From assembly GCF_003581585.1 (NCBI RefSeq), contig NZ_QXIR01000002.1, positions 186,001-250,000 on the forward strand: 64,000 nt of DNA, in the 5' to 3' direction. Positions 17,955 to 26,383 of this stretch are shown here, piece after piece. The position numbers and the translations under genes were made by a program. Source of the stretch: Bacillus salacetis (GTDB lineage Bacteria > Bacillota > Bacilli > Bacillales > Bacillaceae_B). The notes beneath the pieces are model-generated. The model did not search any database. It saw only the letters and a program-made list of their open reading frames with translations, and was not told where the DNA came from. Each line of letters opens with the position of its first letter. The stretch's first letter is position 1.

Positions 17955-18082
17955 ATGATTTTCTTCTCTTTCTATTTTTTGGTATATATATATCATAAAC
18001 CTTATAACACACAATTGGTCAAGCAGATTTCAGAAATTTTTGTTTCTTTCATCCGCTGTCCTAACTTCTTTTCATCCTCAAG

Positions 18083-18127
18083 TAAAAAAAAGGAATGCTG
18101 AAATCAGTATGATTCGGCACTCCTTAA
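18083..18127 (-). terminator. intrinsic terminator of the nuclease gene
   Basis: On the minus strand AAGGAGTGC pairs with GCATTCCTT and is followed by a T run. It lies 20 bases after the nuclease stop codon. Confidence 0.7.
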
Positions 18128-18144
18128 TATAACTTTTTATTTAG

Positions 18145-19311
18145 TCACCAGATCATTTGGGCCCATTCCGGATGATCGATGAATGGATTGCGGTTTCCTT
18201 GATATTTTTCAAATATGATCTCGTTTCTTCTTCTTTCATTCTCATCAACTGGATCCTTCAAATGCCAGTCGATTAGTACCGAACTTTTTCCATGGAGAGG
18301 ATTTGAACCATTTTCAACCCGGTCATTCAACTCCAAGTCGAGTTCTCCGCTGTCCCCTTCATACCTTACCGCCATATAAAATAACATGCGGGCTACGTCA
18401 CCTTTGACCTCATCCCTGGGTTCCCATGAATCATTATCATAGAAGTTGCCTTTCGCTTCCTTATGAGGGGAACCTCCATTATCAAAGTCAAGGTTGCTCC
18501 TGGAAGAATTCACTGTCGTATCGGTCGGCCGCAAATGATGCAAATCTGTGCCCGCCCCTTTCGATGTCCCAAATCCTCCATGAGACTTCGCCCATACATG
18601 TTCGCGGTTCCAATCATCAGCACCGCCTCCGTTAAGGAGCTTTGATTGTGATCTGCCAGTATATAACAAAATGACATTGTCAGGATTATCCGGGTCTTTA
18701 TCGGTTTCCCTTAATGCAGTCCATACTTCTGCATATGTAAGCATTCTATGGTCATCAATAATTTCATGCAAAGCTTTCTTCAGTTCCACCCCGGTCTTGC
18801 CACTAGCTTCCTCATAATAAGGGTCCTTTATCTCAGGAGGAGCTGGAGGATCTTCGACTTCCTCATCCGGTTCCTCTGATTCCTGTATCAACTCTAGGGA
18901 ATCGACCGATTTTATTCCTGCATGTGCAAAATAGCTTTCCCGTTTTCCGGTTACAATTACTCCCTTTTCCATTAAATCAGGATTGCTCTTAAGCCCGTAT
19001 TGTTCACGGAATTCTGCAGGTATTTGTATGAAGATCATTTTTTCTTTGTTATTTTCGTCAGCTGAATCTGCAAGTGCCAGGGCATAATCATTTGAAAAAT
19101 TCCCGATGGCTACGTTACTGGTGGATACAGGCTGCCCGGTCACATACCCTTGGACAACGACTTCTTTTCCCTCATCTTTTGATAAAGCTTCTTCGACTCC
19201 TAAAGGTGAACCATTTGTACTTGTGCCGGAAAAATCACTTGATGAGCCGCATCCTGTCAATAACAGCAGCAAAATAATGATGGAATAAGCTGTTTTTTTA
19301 TAAAAATTCAT
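18145..19311 (-). CDS. surface lipoprotein nuclease (endonuclease I family)
   Basis: 388 residues. A lipoprotein signal ends in LTGC (Cys about residue 21); residues about 35-135 form an OB-like domain of the kind found fused to extracellular nucleases; an acidic Pro/Glu linker follows; the C-terminal 220 residues are an endonuclease I (EndA/BsnA) domain with NREHVWAKSHG, GTDLHHLRPTD and NSSRSNLDF. It probably degrades DNA or RNA outside the membrane for nutrient use. ATG at 19311 follows AAGAAAGG. Single gene with its own terminator. Confidence 0.88.
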   Translation of the reverse strand: MNFYKKTAYSIIILLLLLTGCGSSSDFSGTSTNGSPLGVEEALSKDEGKEVVVQGYVTGQPVSTSNVAIGNFSNDYALALADSADENNKEKMIFIQIPAEFREQYGLKSNPDLMEKGVIVTGKRESYFAHAGIKSVDSLELIQESEEPDEEVEDPPAPPEIKDPYYEEASGKTGVELKKALHEIIDDHRMLTYAEVWTALRETDKDPDNPDNVILLYTGRSQSKLLNGGGADDWNREHVWAKSHGGFGTSKGAGTDLHHLRPTDTTVNSSRSNLDFDNGGSPHKEAKGNFYDNDSWEPRDEVKGDVARMLFYMAVRYEGDSGELDLELNDRVENGSNPLHGKSSVLIDWHLKDPVDENERRRNEIIFEKYQGNRNPFIDHPEWAQMIW

Positions 19312-19733
19312 ACCTTTCTTCCTTTCTATGTACTTGCAGTTAGTATATCAAACCCTTTTTTGTAATCGTTAGCCATTTAAGAGAAAAATACTTCAACGAA
19401 GGTTTCCTGTTAAGAATAAAAAGTGCTGCTTCTCTCCCAAAAAGATGGTGCCATGGTGTATAAAGGAGTATCCATGCTTTCATAGGAAGACAGATGATGT
19501 ATTAAGATTAATAATAGCTTACTATAATGGGCATTGAAAAATAATCAGCCAAAACTCCCGGTATTTTTTGTCTACTTGTAGAAGCTCCCTTCTAACTCGT
19601 TGCTCTCTAAAGACATTACCCTTCCACAACTCCATGGGATAACTCCTGATTTTTATGTAGGCACATATGCGGAAAAATCCCTTCCATCTCCAGGAACCTT
19701 TCAACAACCATCGAGGCTTACAGAAACATAATA
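19312..19733. other. intergenic region, no gene recognised
   Basis: About 420 bp between two minus-strand genes. It contains only short frames without ribosome sites. The promoter of the nuclease gene should lie in the left part. No repeat of the families described here is seen. Confidence 0.4.
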
Positions 19734-19761
19734 AAGAGCAGCCCTTAGAGGAGCTGCTCTT
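19734..19761 (-). terminator. intrinsic terminator of the DUF1259 gene
   Basis: AAGAGCAGCCC pairs with GGAGCTGCTCTT; a short T-rich tract follows on the minus strand. It lies ten bases beyond the stop codon. Confidence 0.7.
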
Positions 19762-19770
19762 CTTCCATGA

Positions 19771-20163
19771 TTAATGCTTGAGGACTTTAAAAGCTTCTGC
19801 AAGTCTCTTGGCAAATGCCTCGGGTTTTTCCACTGTCTGAACATGTAAGTATTTGATTGCGGGTTCTGCAAACAGCCAATGATTATGCAGAGCGGTAATC
19901 GGAATATCATTTTTCCCCAAAGCGATCGTAAGGTCTGGAACTTCTTCCGGAAGAAGGACTATTTCCGCATGATTCAAAGCTGTGCCATCCTCTTGAAATC
20001 CTTCAAAATGGATTTCCATGGCTGTTTCGCTTTTGAATGGCCTTCCCTGTACCATTACGGCTATATCTCTGGGAATTTCCAAAGCAACCATTTCTTCCTG
20101 TGCTTCTCCTTCCGCTCCCAGCAGCTCTTTCAGTTTGTCCGCAACAACCTCTAAATCTTTCAC
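19771..20163 (-). CDS. DUF1259 (LppY/LpqO-like) protein
   Basis: 130 residues. The stretch ALGKNDIPITALHNHWLFAEP matches the core of DUF1259 (LppY/LpqO) proteins, whose function is unknown. No signal peptide is present, so it is a cytoplasmic single-domain form. The frame opens at 20235 inside a MITE copy; GTG at 20163 follows GGAGGG and is the better start. The MITE (copy D) sits 32 bp upstream and may have altered its promoter region. Confidence 0.65.
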   Translation of the reverse strand: MKDLEVVADKLKELLGAEGEAQEEMVALEIPRDIAVMVQGRPFKSETAMEIHFEGFQEDGTALNHAEIVLLPEEVPDLTIALGKNDIPITALHNHWLFAEPAIKYLHVQTVEKPEAFAKRLAEAFKVLKH

Positions 20164-20195
20164 TCTATCCCTCCATTTAATCCTTTTTTTGATAT

Positions 20196-20347
20196 GGCTG
20201 TTTTCGCATCTATTGTTGCTTTCGGAAAAATCCAAAGTGCCGGATTTTCCCCCTGTATTCAGAGGTTTTTCTCTCGAAAAAGAACAAACAGCTCTTAATA
20301 ATATTTGAAATTTATATTGAAAAGCAACAAAGTTTACGAAAAGAGCC
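20196..20347 (+). mobile_element. MITE-like dispersed element, copy D (152 bp, internal deletion)
   Basis: Both ends are intact (GGCTGTTTTCGCATC at left, AGTTTACGAAAAGAGCC at right). About 40 bp of the interior, from the TTTCTTTCCTGCTC segment onward, is missing. Flanks are TTTGATAT (20188-20195) and TATGATAT (20348-20355), an 8-bp target duplication with one change. Confidence 0.85.
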
Positions 20348-20387
20348 TATGATATTGAAGAAAATAGCGGCCTCTTTACCGATAAAG

Positions 20388-20756
20388 TTAACGCTTCATT
20401 GTGAAATCTGCAAATTCAGGGGTGTTTTTATGAGCATAATTCTGTTTGTATTGCTGCAGGGCTTTCGTCAATTCATAGAACCATTCTTTATCTTTTGTTT
20501 CCAGGGCAACATCGATTAAGTATTGAATCTGCGGCTCTGTAAGAGTATGACTTGCAGGAACTTTTTCTATCAGACTGTCATCCATATTTAAAGAAAAACC
20601 AATTAAGTCTTTATCATCACTATCAACGACCCTTATCTTGAATAAAGGATCAATCGGATCAATATTCTCCATGTATCCTTGAATCAACGCACCATTTTTT
20701 GCAAAACCACGTACCCAATCGCCAACACTCACTTTTTCCTGTTTACTATTATTCAT
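20388..20756 (-). CDS. IDEAL-domain protein
   Basis: 122 residues. Residues about 75-105 (QIQYLIDVALETKDKEWFY) match the IDEAL domain found in small Bacillus proteins, some linked to competence and developmental control. The N-terminal 70 residues form a beta-rich module containing GDWVRGFAKNG. Function unknown, probably a regulatory adaptor. ATG follows GGCGGTG. Single gene; MITE copy D lies downstream. Confidence 0.75.
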   Translation of the reverse strand: MNNSKQEKVSVGDWVRGFAKNGALIQGYMENIDPIDPLFKIRVVDSDDKDLIGFSLNMDDSLIEKVPASHTLTEPQIQYLIDVALETKDKEWFYELTKALQQYKQNYAHKNTPEFADFTMKR

Positions 20757-20963
20757 TTCGTTACACCGCCTTTTATTTTTGAAAGTGATTCCTCAGTTTA
20801 TTTATTATCTTAATTGCTAATTATCCTTAAATCTAAGGAATCAAACATATGATTTTAAAAAACACTGTTCAAAAATTGGAGGTACGAAAAAAAACTGATG
20901 AACAAAAAGGTTCACTTTATGCATGAAAGTTTCAATAAAGATTGTTAAGTGCTTTATTGAGCA

Positions 20964-22088
20964 TTAAGATGCTCTGACAGGTGATATCAAATGTATGGTG
21001 GATTTTTTGTTGTAGGGGAGTATCAGGATCGGTCTCAGGCTGCCCCCGAAACGCAGTGAAACCAATTCGTCTTTCATTGACTTCAGAGCTTCAGCAAAAA
21101 ACCTTCCGTCGAATGAGATCTGCAGTTGTGTGTCTCCCTTTAATTCCAGCGGAACCAATTTCTCAGTAATTTGTCCAACCTCTGATGTGCTTGAGGACAA
21201 CTGAATTTTCCCTTCCTCAGTGAAAGAAAACAAAACATTGTTATGTTTCCATTGAGAAGCGAGCAAATTGGCCCTCTCTATCCCCTGCAGAAGTTTACTG
21301 CGGTTGACCACTACTTCTGTCACCATTTCTTCAGGTATTATTTTTTCTATATCAGGATAGTTTCCTGATATCAGCTTTGTGAAAAACATCAGGTCCTCCG
21401 ACTGAAAGACGACAAGATTATCACTTGGATTAATCTGAATGAATTGATGTTTATCAATGACCTGAATCAACTCTGTCATTGCTTTGATTGGAAAAATATA
21501 TGATCCAGACACAAGAGTTGTCAGTGACGTCTTTCTCATTGCCATCCTCTGGGAGTTTGTTGCCGTCATTGTCAGCTGATTTTCCGAAAACACCCAGTTA
21601 AGTCCGGTCAATACTGGACGGGAATCAGATTTCGAGGCTGCAAATTGAGTTTCCTTTATCATATCAATGAGCAGGCTTCCTTTGACCTTCCCTCCACCAT
21701 TGTCCGGCATTTCAGGAATTGCCGGGTATTCCTCTTGATTCATCCCGCTTAAGGTCATCTCAATTTCCCCATTTATCACCTTTATTTTTTGATTCAGCTT
21801 CTTAATAGTGATCATTGTTTTATTTGGCATTTTCTTAATTAGTTCATGGAAATATTTCATTGGGACAACTAATCTTCCTGCCTCTGTAATTTCACCTGAC
21901 TCCGTGGCATGTAAATCTATCTTTTTCACGATACTGATATTTAAATCGCCGCCTGTCAATATCAAGTGGTTTCTGTCAGCTTCCAGCAGAATCCCCGATA
22001 GTATAGGGACCGCCGGATTGCCAGGGATCACCCTGCCCATTATATTCAGTAAATTCTTCAGCATCTCGCTGTCAATTGTAAATTCCAT
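20964..22088 (-). CDS. dnaN: DNA polymerase III beta-clamp paralogue
   Basis: 374 residues across the three repeated domains of a bacterial sliding clamp, ending in HLISPVRAS, close to the usual LILPVRxx C-terminus. The clamp encircles DNA and tethers polymerases and repair proteins. The main dnaN normally lies beside dnaA at the origin; here the gene stands alone between an IDEAL-protein gene and floT, and its sequence is divergent (for example RVIPGNPAVPILSGILLEA). It is therefore probably a second, accessory clamp. ATG follows GAGGGAGAG. Confidence 0.85.
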   Translation of the reverse strand: MEFTIDSEMLKNLLNIMGRVIPGNPAVPILSGILLEADRNHLILTGGDLNISIVKKIDLHATESGEITEAGRLVVPMKYFHELIKKMPNKTMITIKKLNQKIKVINGEIEMTLSGMNQEEYPAIPEMPDNGGGKVKGSLLIDMIKETQFAASKSDSRPVLTGLNWVFSENQLTMTATNSQRMAMRKTSLTTLVSGSYIFPIKAMTELIQVIDKHQFIQINPSDNLVVFQSEDLMFFTKLISGNYPDIEKIIPEEMVTEVVVNRSKLLQGIERANLLASQWKHNNVLFSFTEEGKIQLSSSTSEVGQITEKLVPLELKGDTQLQISFDGRFFAEALKSMKDELVSLRFGGSLRPILILPYNKKSTIHLISPVRAS

Positions 22089-22210
22089 AGCTCTCTCCCT
22101 CTGCCCACTGTCTATTGCTTCATTCTAACATACTTAATATTTCGAAATAATAGAAAAATGGCTCAATAATAAATTTCATATCCATCGTAGTCGTCTTTCT
22201 GATTTTCTCA

Positions 22211-22250
22211 CTAAAATGCGCACCCCGCTATCAGGGTGCGCTTCTGTTTT
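22211..22250 (-). terminator. intrinsic terminator of floT
   Basis: GCGCACCC pairs with GGGTGCGC; on the minus strand the stem is followed by ATTTTAG. It lies just after the floT stop. Confidence 0.65.
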
Positions 22251-22252
22251 GA

Positions 22253-23761
22253 TTATTCTTTTTCTTTCTGCTCTTCACTGGACTGATCGGGCATTTCCCC
22301 TATTGGAGCTTCCTGTTCTGCCAGGGCAGTATGGGATTGTCCTGATGGGCTGCCTTCATACGTTCTATTTCCTCTTGAAGCATAGGATTTGAGCAGTTCC
22401 CCTACATCTATGCCTGTCATTTCTTTTAAAGGCTCCTGCATGTCGACCATGGTTTTGGTAATGCTCTTACCAAAAGACGGTATGCCGCTTCCATTGCCAG
22501 AATCAATGATTTTTACAGACTCGATATTATTCAATGGCTGAGCAATCTTCTCTGCGAATATTGGCAGCATTTCAATTAATTTCTCAGTGATGATGACGTC
22601 GCCGTGTTTTTCCATTGCTTCTGCAAGCAGCTTACGAGCTTCAGCTTCCGCCTTACCTCGCTCACGGATGACGTCAGCTTCGGCGGAACCTTCTTCACGG
22701 CGGATTTTCGCTTTAGCTTCTCCGTCAATTTCGGAACGGCGCGCCTCAGCTTCCGCTTTCCTCGTTGTTTCATAATATTCAGCGTCTGCCTTTGTCTTAC
22801 GCACCTTGCTTTCTTCTTCTTCAAGCTTGACCGCTCGTTCACGTTCAAGGAATTTCAGGGTCAATTCTTCTTCTTTAACTTCCTTGGCCAATTTGGCTTT
22901 TTCAAGTTCGTACGATTGTTCAGACTTTGCGCGTGCTCTCTCTGTTTCTTCCTTGAAAGCTGCGTCTTTAATGTCTTTTTCTTTCTTGCTTTCCGCTATG
23001 GAAATCTGGCGCTTGTATTCTTCTTCTTTTGCCTGCTGATCAGTCTGCGCTCTATGGATTCTCGTTTCACGTTCATTCTCTGCTTCTGCGATTTCAGCAA
23101 GTTTCCGGACTTCTGCAATTCGGGGACGCCCCAGGTTTTCTAAGTATCCATTTTCTTCATCTGAATCACGCAGGTCTGTCAATCCCAGTGAAGTGATTTT
23201 AAAGCCCATCAAGTCCAGCTGCTTCTGGGCAATCTCAGCCACATCAGCATTGAACTTCTCTCGGTCGCTGTTTATATCTTCGACTGTCATTTTCGACAGG
23301 ATGGCCCTAAGATTGCTCCCTAATACTTCTATGATTTCTGATTCAATTTCATCTTGGTCCTTGCCAAGAAACTGTTCGGCATAATTGGCAATACCATTGA
23401 GGCTGTCTGCAACCTTTACCATCGCCACTGCGTCGGCCACAATCGGCACCCCGCCATTTGTATACACACGAGGTGTGGAAAGCTTCAATTGAAATGACGT
23501 CAGATTTACAGGCGTAGACGTTTGGAACCTTCTTAATCTGTACCCCCCGCCTCGGATGATTTTCATGGATCTTCCTTCATCATCAGTAAAGATGTTGGTT
23601 TCTTTTTCAGGATCTCCAAGCCTCGGACCGGTTATGATCAAAGCCTGATTAGACTTCGCCGTCCGATAGCGGAATCTGACCCAAAAGAAATAAGCAATCC
23701 CTGCTATGGCTGCCACTATCAATACAGGTATCAACACCATAAGTACACCAAATAACTCCAT
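22253..23761 (-). CDS. floT: flotillin FloT (YuaG)
   Basis: 502 residues: a membrane-inserted N-terminal helix (about 5-28), an SPFH domain (about 30-230), a long Glu/Ala/Arg-rich coiled coil with EA repeats (about 230-410) and a polar C-terminal tail. FloT scaffolds functional membrane microdomains in B. subtilis and affects membrane fluidity and signalling. The start follows AGAGGGGG. In B. subtilis it is preceded by yuaF (an NfeD protein); here the gene upstream is a CDF transporter and no NfeD gene is in the window. Confidence 0.93.
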   Translation of the reverse strand: MELFGVLMVLIPVLIVAAIAGIAYFFWVRFRYRTAKSNQALIITGPRLGDPEKETNIFTDDEGRSMKIIRGGGYRLRRFQTSTPVNLTSFQLKLSTPRVYTNGGVPIVADAVAMVKVADSLNGIANYAEQFLGKDQDEIESEIIEVLGSNLRAILSKMTVEDINSDREKFNADVAEIAQKQLDLMGFKITSLGLTDLRDSDEENGYLENLGRPRIAEVRKLAEIAEAENERETRIHRAQTDQQAKEEEYKRQISIAESKKEKDIKDAAFKEETERARAKSEQSYELEKAKLAKEVKEEELTLKFLERERAVKLEEEESKVRKTKADAEYYETTRKAEAEARRSEIDGEAKAKIRREEGSAEADVIRERGKAEAEARKLLAEAMEKHGDVIITEKLIEMLPIFAEKIAQPLNNIESVKIIDSGNGSGIPSFGKSITKTMVDMQEPLKEMTGIDVGELLKSYASRGNRTYEGSPSGQSHTALAEQEAPIGEMPDQSSEEQKEKE

Positions 23762-24000
23762 ATGTTTTTTCCCCCTCTTGAATTCTTCCCTCTATTTCTA
23801 AACTTGTATAATTTAGAGGGTATAGTATGTATACGAGTCAAAAATCCCTAAAGTTTCATATTTTTACAAAATATAAAAATATTCTTCCGGATTCCCCCTT
23901 TTAATATGACTGAAGAACCAAAAACTGCATCTCACATAAAAAACGGGATTGGATGCCGGATTAATCAAGGGTATGGAAAGATTGCATTGCTTTCAAATAA
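23762..24000. other. promoter region upstream of floT
   Basis: About 240 bp between the CDF terminator and floT. AT-rich; a specific promoter could not be fixed. Confidence 0.35.
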
Positions 24001-24043
24001 ATAAATAAAACCCGGCTTAAACCAAATGGTGTAATCCGGGTTT
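24001..24043 (-). terminator. intrinsic terminator of the CDF gene
   Basis: AAACCCGG pairs with CCGGGTTT around a 20-base loop; TTTATTTATTTA follows on the minus strand. Confidence 0.7.
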
Positions 24044-24087
24044 GTCTACAAACTGAATCCACCTTGACAAGGCGGTTCAATTCGTTA

Positions 24088-25056
24088 TTATTCTTTTAAT
24101 TCATTGTTTTTCCATCGCGGAAGTTTATCATCCTCATCGAACTCGACGATGACATCTGTCACACCATTTTCCCTAAGGATCCTGTCCTCCAGGCGGTCTT
24201 TGATATCGTCAGCTTCTGCAACAGTAAGGGCGGGATCTACTTCGACCACCAATTCAACGTGATATTCATCCCCTTCTTTAAGCACAGCGATTTCCTGTAC
24301 ATCTCTGACTCCGGGGTCCTGATACGCAATATCCCCTATAACGCTTCTCATTTCCAGGTCCGCCTCTCCCAGGATTCCTGCTGCATTATCAAGGAAGGTT
24401 TTTCCCACGACTATAAACATCAAAATCCCGATAATGATTGAAGCAATCCCTTCTGCTTGATGATATGGGGTATAATGAGAAATCACAATTGCAATAAGAG
24501 CCAGCAGACCTCCTGCTGTTGCCACGGTATCTTCCAAAAACACAAGCTTGGTGGCGGCTTTGGCTTTGTTGACATTGGCTACACTTTTCGGGATAATGGC
24601 AAACCCTTTTGCTTCAATGCCTACCTCGTGCAGTGTTTCTTTCATTGCCTTGAACAGGACAAAGCCCTCCAGAAGGATGGCCAGCGAAAGCACAGCGACA
24701 CTTATGATGAAACCTTCCGATTCAGTTGGATGAAATATATGCTGATAGCCCTCTATGATTGTTTCATAAGCCATGATCCCAACGACAAGTACAGCTGCCA
24801 GTAACACCAGATTTACCAGTCTGCCAAACCCGTTTGGAAAACGAGGAGTAGGCGACTTCTTACTCAGCGCAGAACCAATATAGACAAAAAGCTGATTAGC
24901 CGCATCACCGACACTGTGCAGGGTCTCGGCAAACATGGCAACATTCCCTGTAAAAGTATAGGCAACCCCTTTAACAACCGCAATGACAGCATTAATTACA
25001 GCTGCCAGAAGAGCAGACCTGTTCCCCTGCTTCAAAAGCTTCAATAATTCTCCCAT
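24088..25056 (-). CDS. cation diffusion facilitator (CDF) transporter
   Basis: 322 residues, about six membrane helices and a C-terminal cytoplasmic metal-binding domain. The helix-2 metal site reads HSVGDAANQ and the helix-5 site reads EDTVATAGG. CDF proteins export divalent metals (Zn, Mn, Fe or Co) by proton exchange; the altered helix-5 site suggests a non-zinc substrate, which is an inference. The frame extends to 25083, but ATG at 25056 follows GGAAGGG. Single gene. Confidence 0.85.
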   Translation of the reverse strand: MGELLKLLKQGNRSALLAAVINAVIAVVKGVAYTFTGNVAMFAETLHSVGDAANQLFVYIGSALSKKSPTPRFPNGFGRLVNLVLLAAVLVVGIMAYETIIEGYQHIFHPTESEGFIISVAVLSLAILLEGFVLFKAMKETLHEVGIEAKGFAIIPKSVANVNKAKAATKLVFLEDTVATAGGLLALIAIVISHYTPYHQAEGIASIIIGILMFIVVGKTFLDNAAGILGEADLEMRSVIGDIAYQDPGVRDVQEIAVLKEGDEYHVELVVEVDPALTVAEADDIKDRLEDRILRENGVTDVIVEFDEDDKLPRWKNNELKE

Positions 25057-25172
25057 ATTAACCCTTCCCTTTCCACTGAACATTCATTTATTATGTAGTT
25101 TGATAAAAGCTGCTTAAATTTATCAATAAAACTTTTATACCCGATTTGTATTGATTTATTCTGGGGAGAATA

Positions 25173-25202
25173 TAAAAAACCCGGCAGGTAACCCCTGCCG
25201 GA
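25173..25202 (-). terminator. intrinsic terminator of the cold-shock gene
   Basis: CCGGCAGGGG pairs with the CCTGCCGG side and is followed on the minus strand by a GGGTTTTTTATA tract. Confidence 0.8.
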
Positions 25203-25223
25203 TTGAAGTGTTATGACTGATGC

Positions 25224-25424
25224 TTAAGCTTTAACAACGTTTGCAGCTTGAGGTCCGCGTTGGCCTTGCTCGATATCAAACGTTACTGCTTGACCTTCGT
25301 CAAGAGATTTGAAGCCTTCACCTTGAATAGCTGAGAAATGAACGAATACATCTTCTCCGCCTTCTACTTCGATGAATCCGAAACCTTTTTCTGCGTTAAA
25401 CCATTTTACTGTACCTTTTTCCAT
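25224..25424 (-). CDS. cold-shock protein (CspA/CspB family)
   Basis: 66 residues forming a single cold-shock domain with both RNA-binding motifs intact: KGFGFI and VFVHF. It acts as a cytoplasmic RNA chaperone. The sequence is close to B. subtilis CspB/CspD, but the paralogue cannot be fixed. ATG follows TAGGAGG; the 5' leader is long (about 180 bp to the next gene), as is usual for csp genes. Own terminator. Confidence 0.95.
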   Translation of the reverse strand: MEKGTVKWFNAEKGFGFIEVEGGEDVFVHFSAIQGEGFKSLDEGQAVTFDIEQGQRGPQAANVVKA

Positions 25425-25606
25425 TTTAATTGCCTCCTAGTGCATATAACACATGTTAATACTATCCTTGCTCTCAGCCTTATTCAGAGTGAATGAATCC
25501 ATTCCTTCCTTACATGCCGAACAAAAATAATTCTTCTTTATCATAACAGGTTAGCGGAAGATATGAAAGCAAAACAGTGATTCTTCTTAAAAAAATTCCT
25601 GAAAAA

Positions 25607-26239
25607 CTATTTTATCAAGGAAATAATCCCTTGGTAAGCAAAATAAGCACCAAAACCAATCAAAGAAATGCCAGATAGCAGCGAGATAATAAAAAGGATA
25701 TTAGAATGGAAAAACCTTTTCAAGGATGTTGTCAGCAATGCCACAAAAATATCCCACAGTGTCAGGCCAAGGAATATCATGCTGCTGTATATCAAGAGGT
25801 CCCCCGTCCCACTTTCAGATGCTGTTTTGGCAAGAATGGATCCATAGATACCAAGCCAGAAGAGAATGGATAGCGGACTTGAAATCGACATTATAAAACC
25901 TGTAAAAAAACATTTTACCAAGGAATCTTTTTTTCTAAGGTTATCAAAAGACACTGTTTTGACACTCGTCATACTTTCGATTCCTGAATAAATTAAAATG
26001 AATCCCCCAAAAAGCCAAAGAAAAATCTGTACTGCCGGAATATCAAGGAACTGGACCATGCCCACATAAACCAATATCATAAAAATCGCATCTGCCGCCA
26101 TGGAACCAGCACCTACAATCCAGGCGTGCCAGAAGCCGTTCTTTATTCCCTTATCCAGCCTGGCGGAATTGACAGGTCCGATAGGTGCCGCCAGGGTAAG
26201 CCCCAATAAGATATAACTGAAAAGAATGCTGATACTCAA
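25607..26239 (-). CDS. LysE/RhtB-family amino-acid exporter
   Basis: 210 residues and six membrane helices. The N-terminal signature APIGPVNSARLDKGI and the ISSPLSILFWLG segment are typical of LysE/YggA exporters, which expel amino acids or derivatives across the membrane. TTG start at 26239 follows GGTGGAG. The substrate is unknown. Single gene. Confidence 0.85.
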   Translation of the reverse strand: MSISILFSYILLGLTLAAPIGPVNSARLDKGIKNGFWHAWIVGAGSMAADAIFMILVYVGMVQFLDIPAVQIFLWLFGGFILIYSGIESMTSVKTVSFDNLRKKDSLVKCFFTGFIMSISSPLSILFWLGIYGSILAKTASESGTGDLLIYSSMIFLGLTLWDIFVALLTTSLKRFFHSNILFIISLLSGISLIGFGAYFAYQGIISLIK

Positions 26240-26332
26240 ATTATCTCCACCTTTATCAAAACAGCTTGTACATTCTATGTCTTGAAAAGGTTGAATAGAA
26301 GATGAATTCTCATTAGCGCATGTTTAACAGCA

Positions 26333-26364
26333 AAAAAAGACCTTTTGCAATTCAGCAAAAGGTG
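26333..26364 (-). terminator. intrinsic terminator of the plsY-like/fusion/LtaS-like operon
   Basis: On the minus strand ACCTTTTGC pairs with GCAAAAGGT and is followed by CTTTTTTTG. Confidence 0.85.
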
Positions 26365-26383
26365 AAATGGATATGGCGCGGTA

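Noticed and set aside
22604-23143. 179-residue plus-strand frame
   Set aside because: Antisense shadow of the EA-rich FloT coiled coil; Phe/Leu-rich low-complexity content and no ribosome site.
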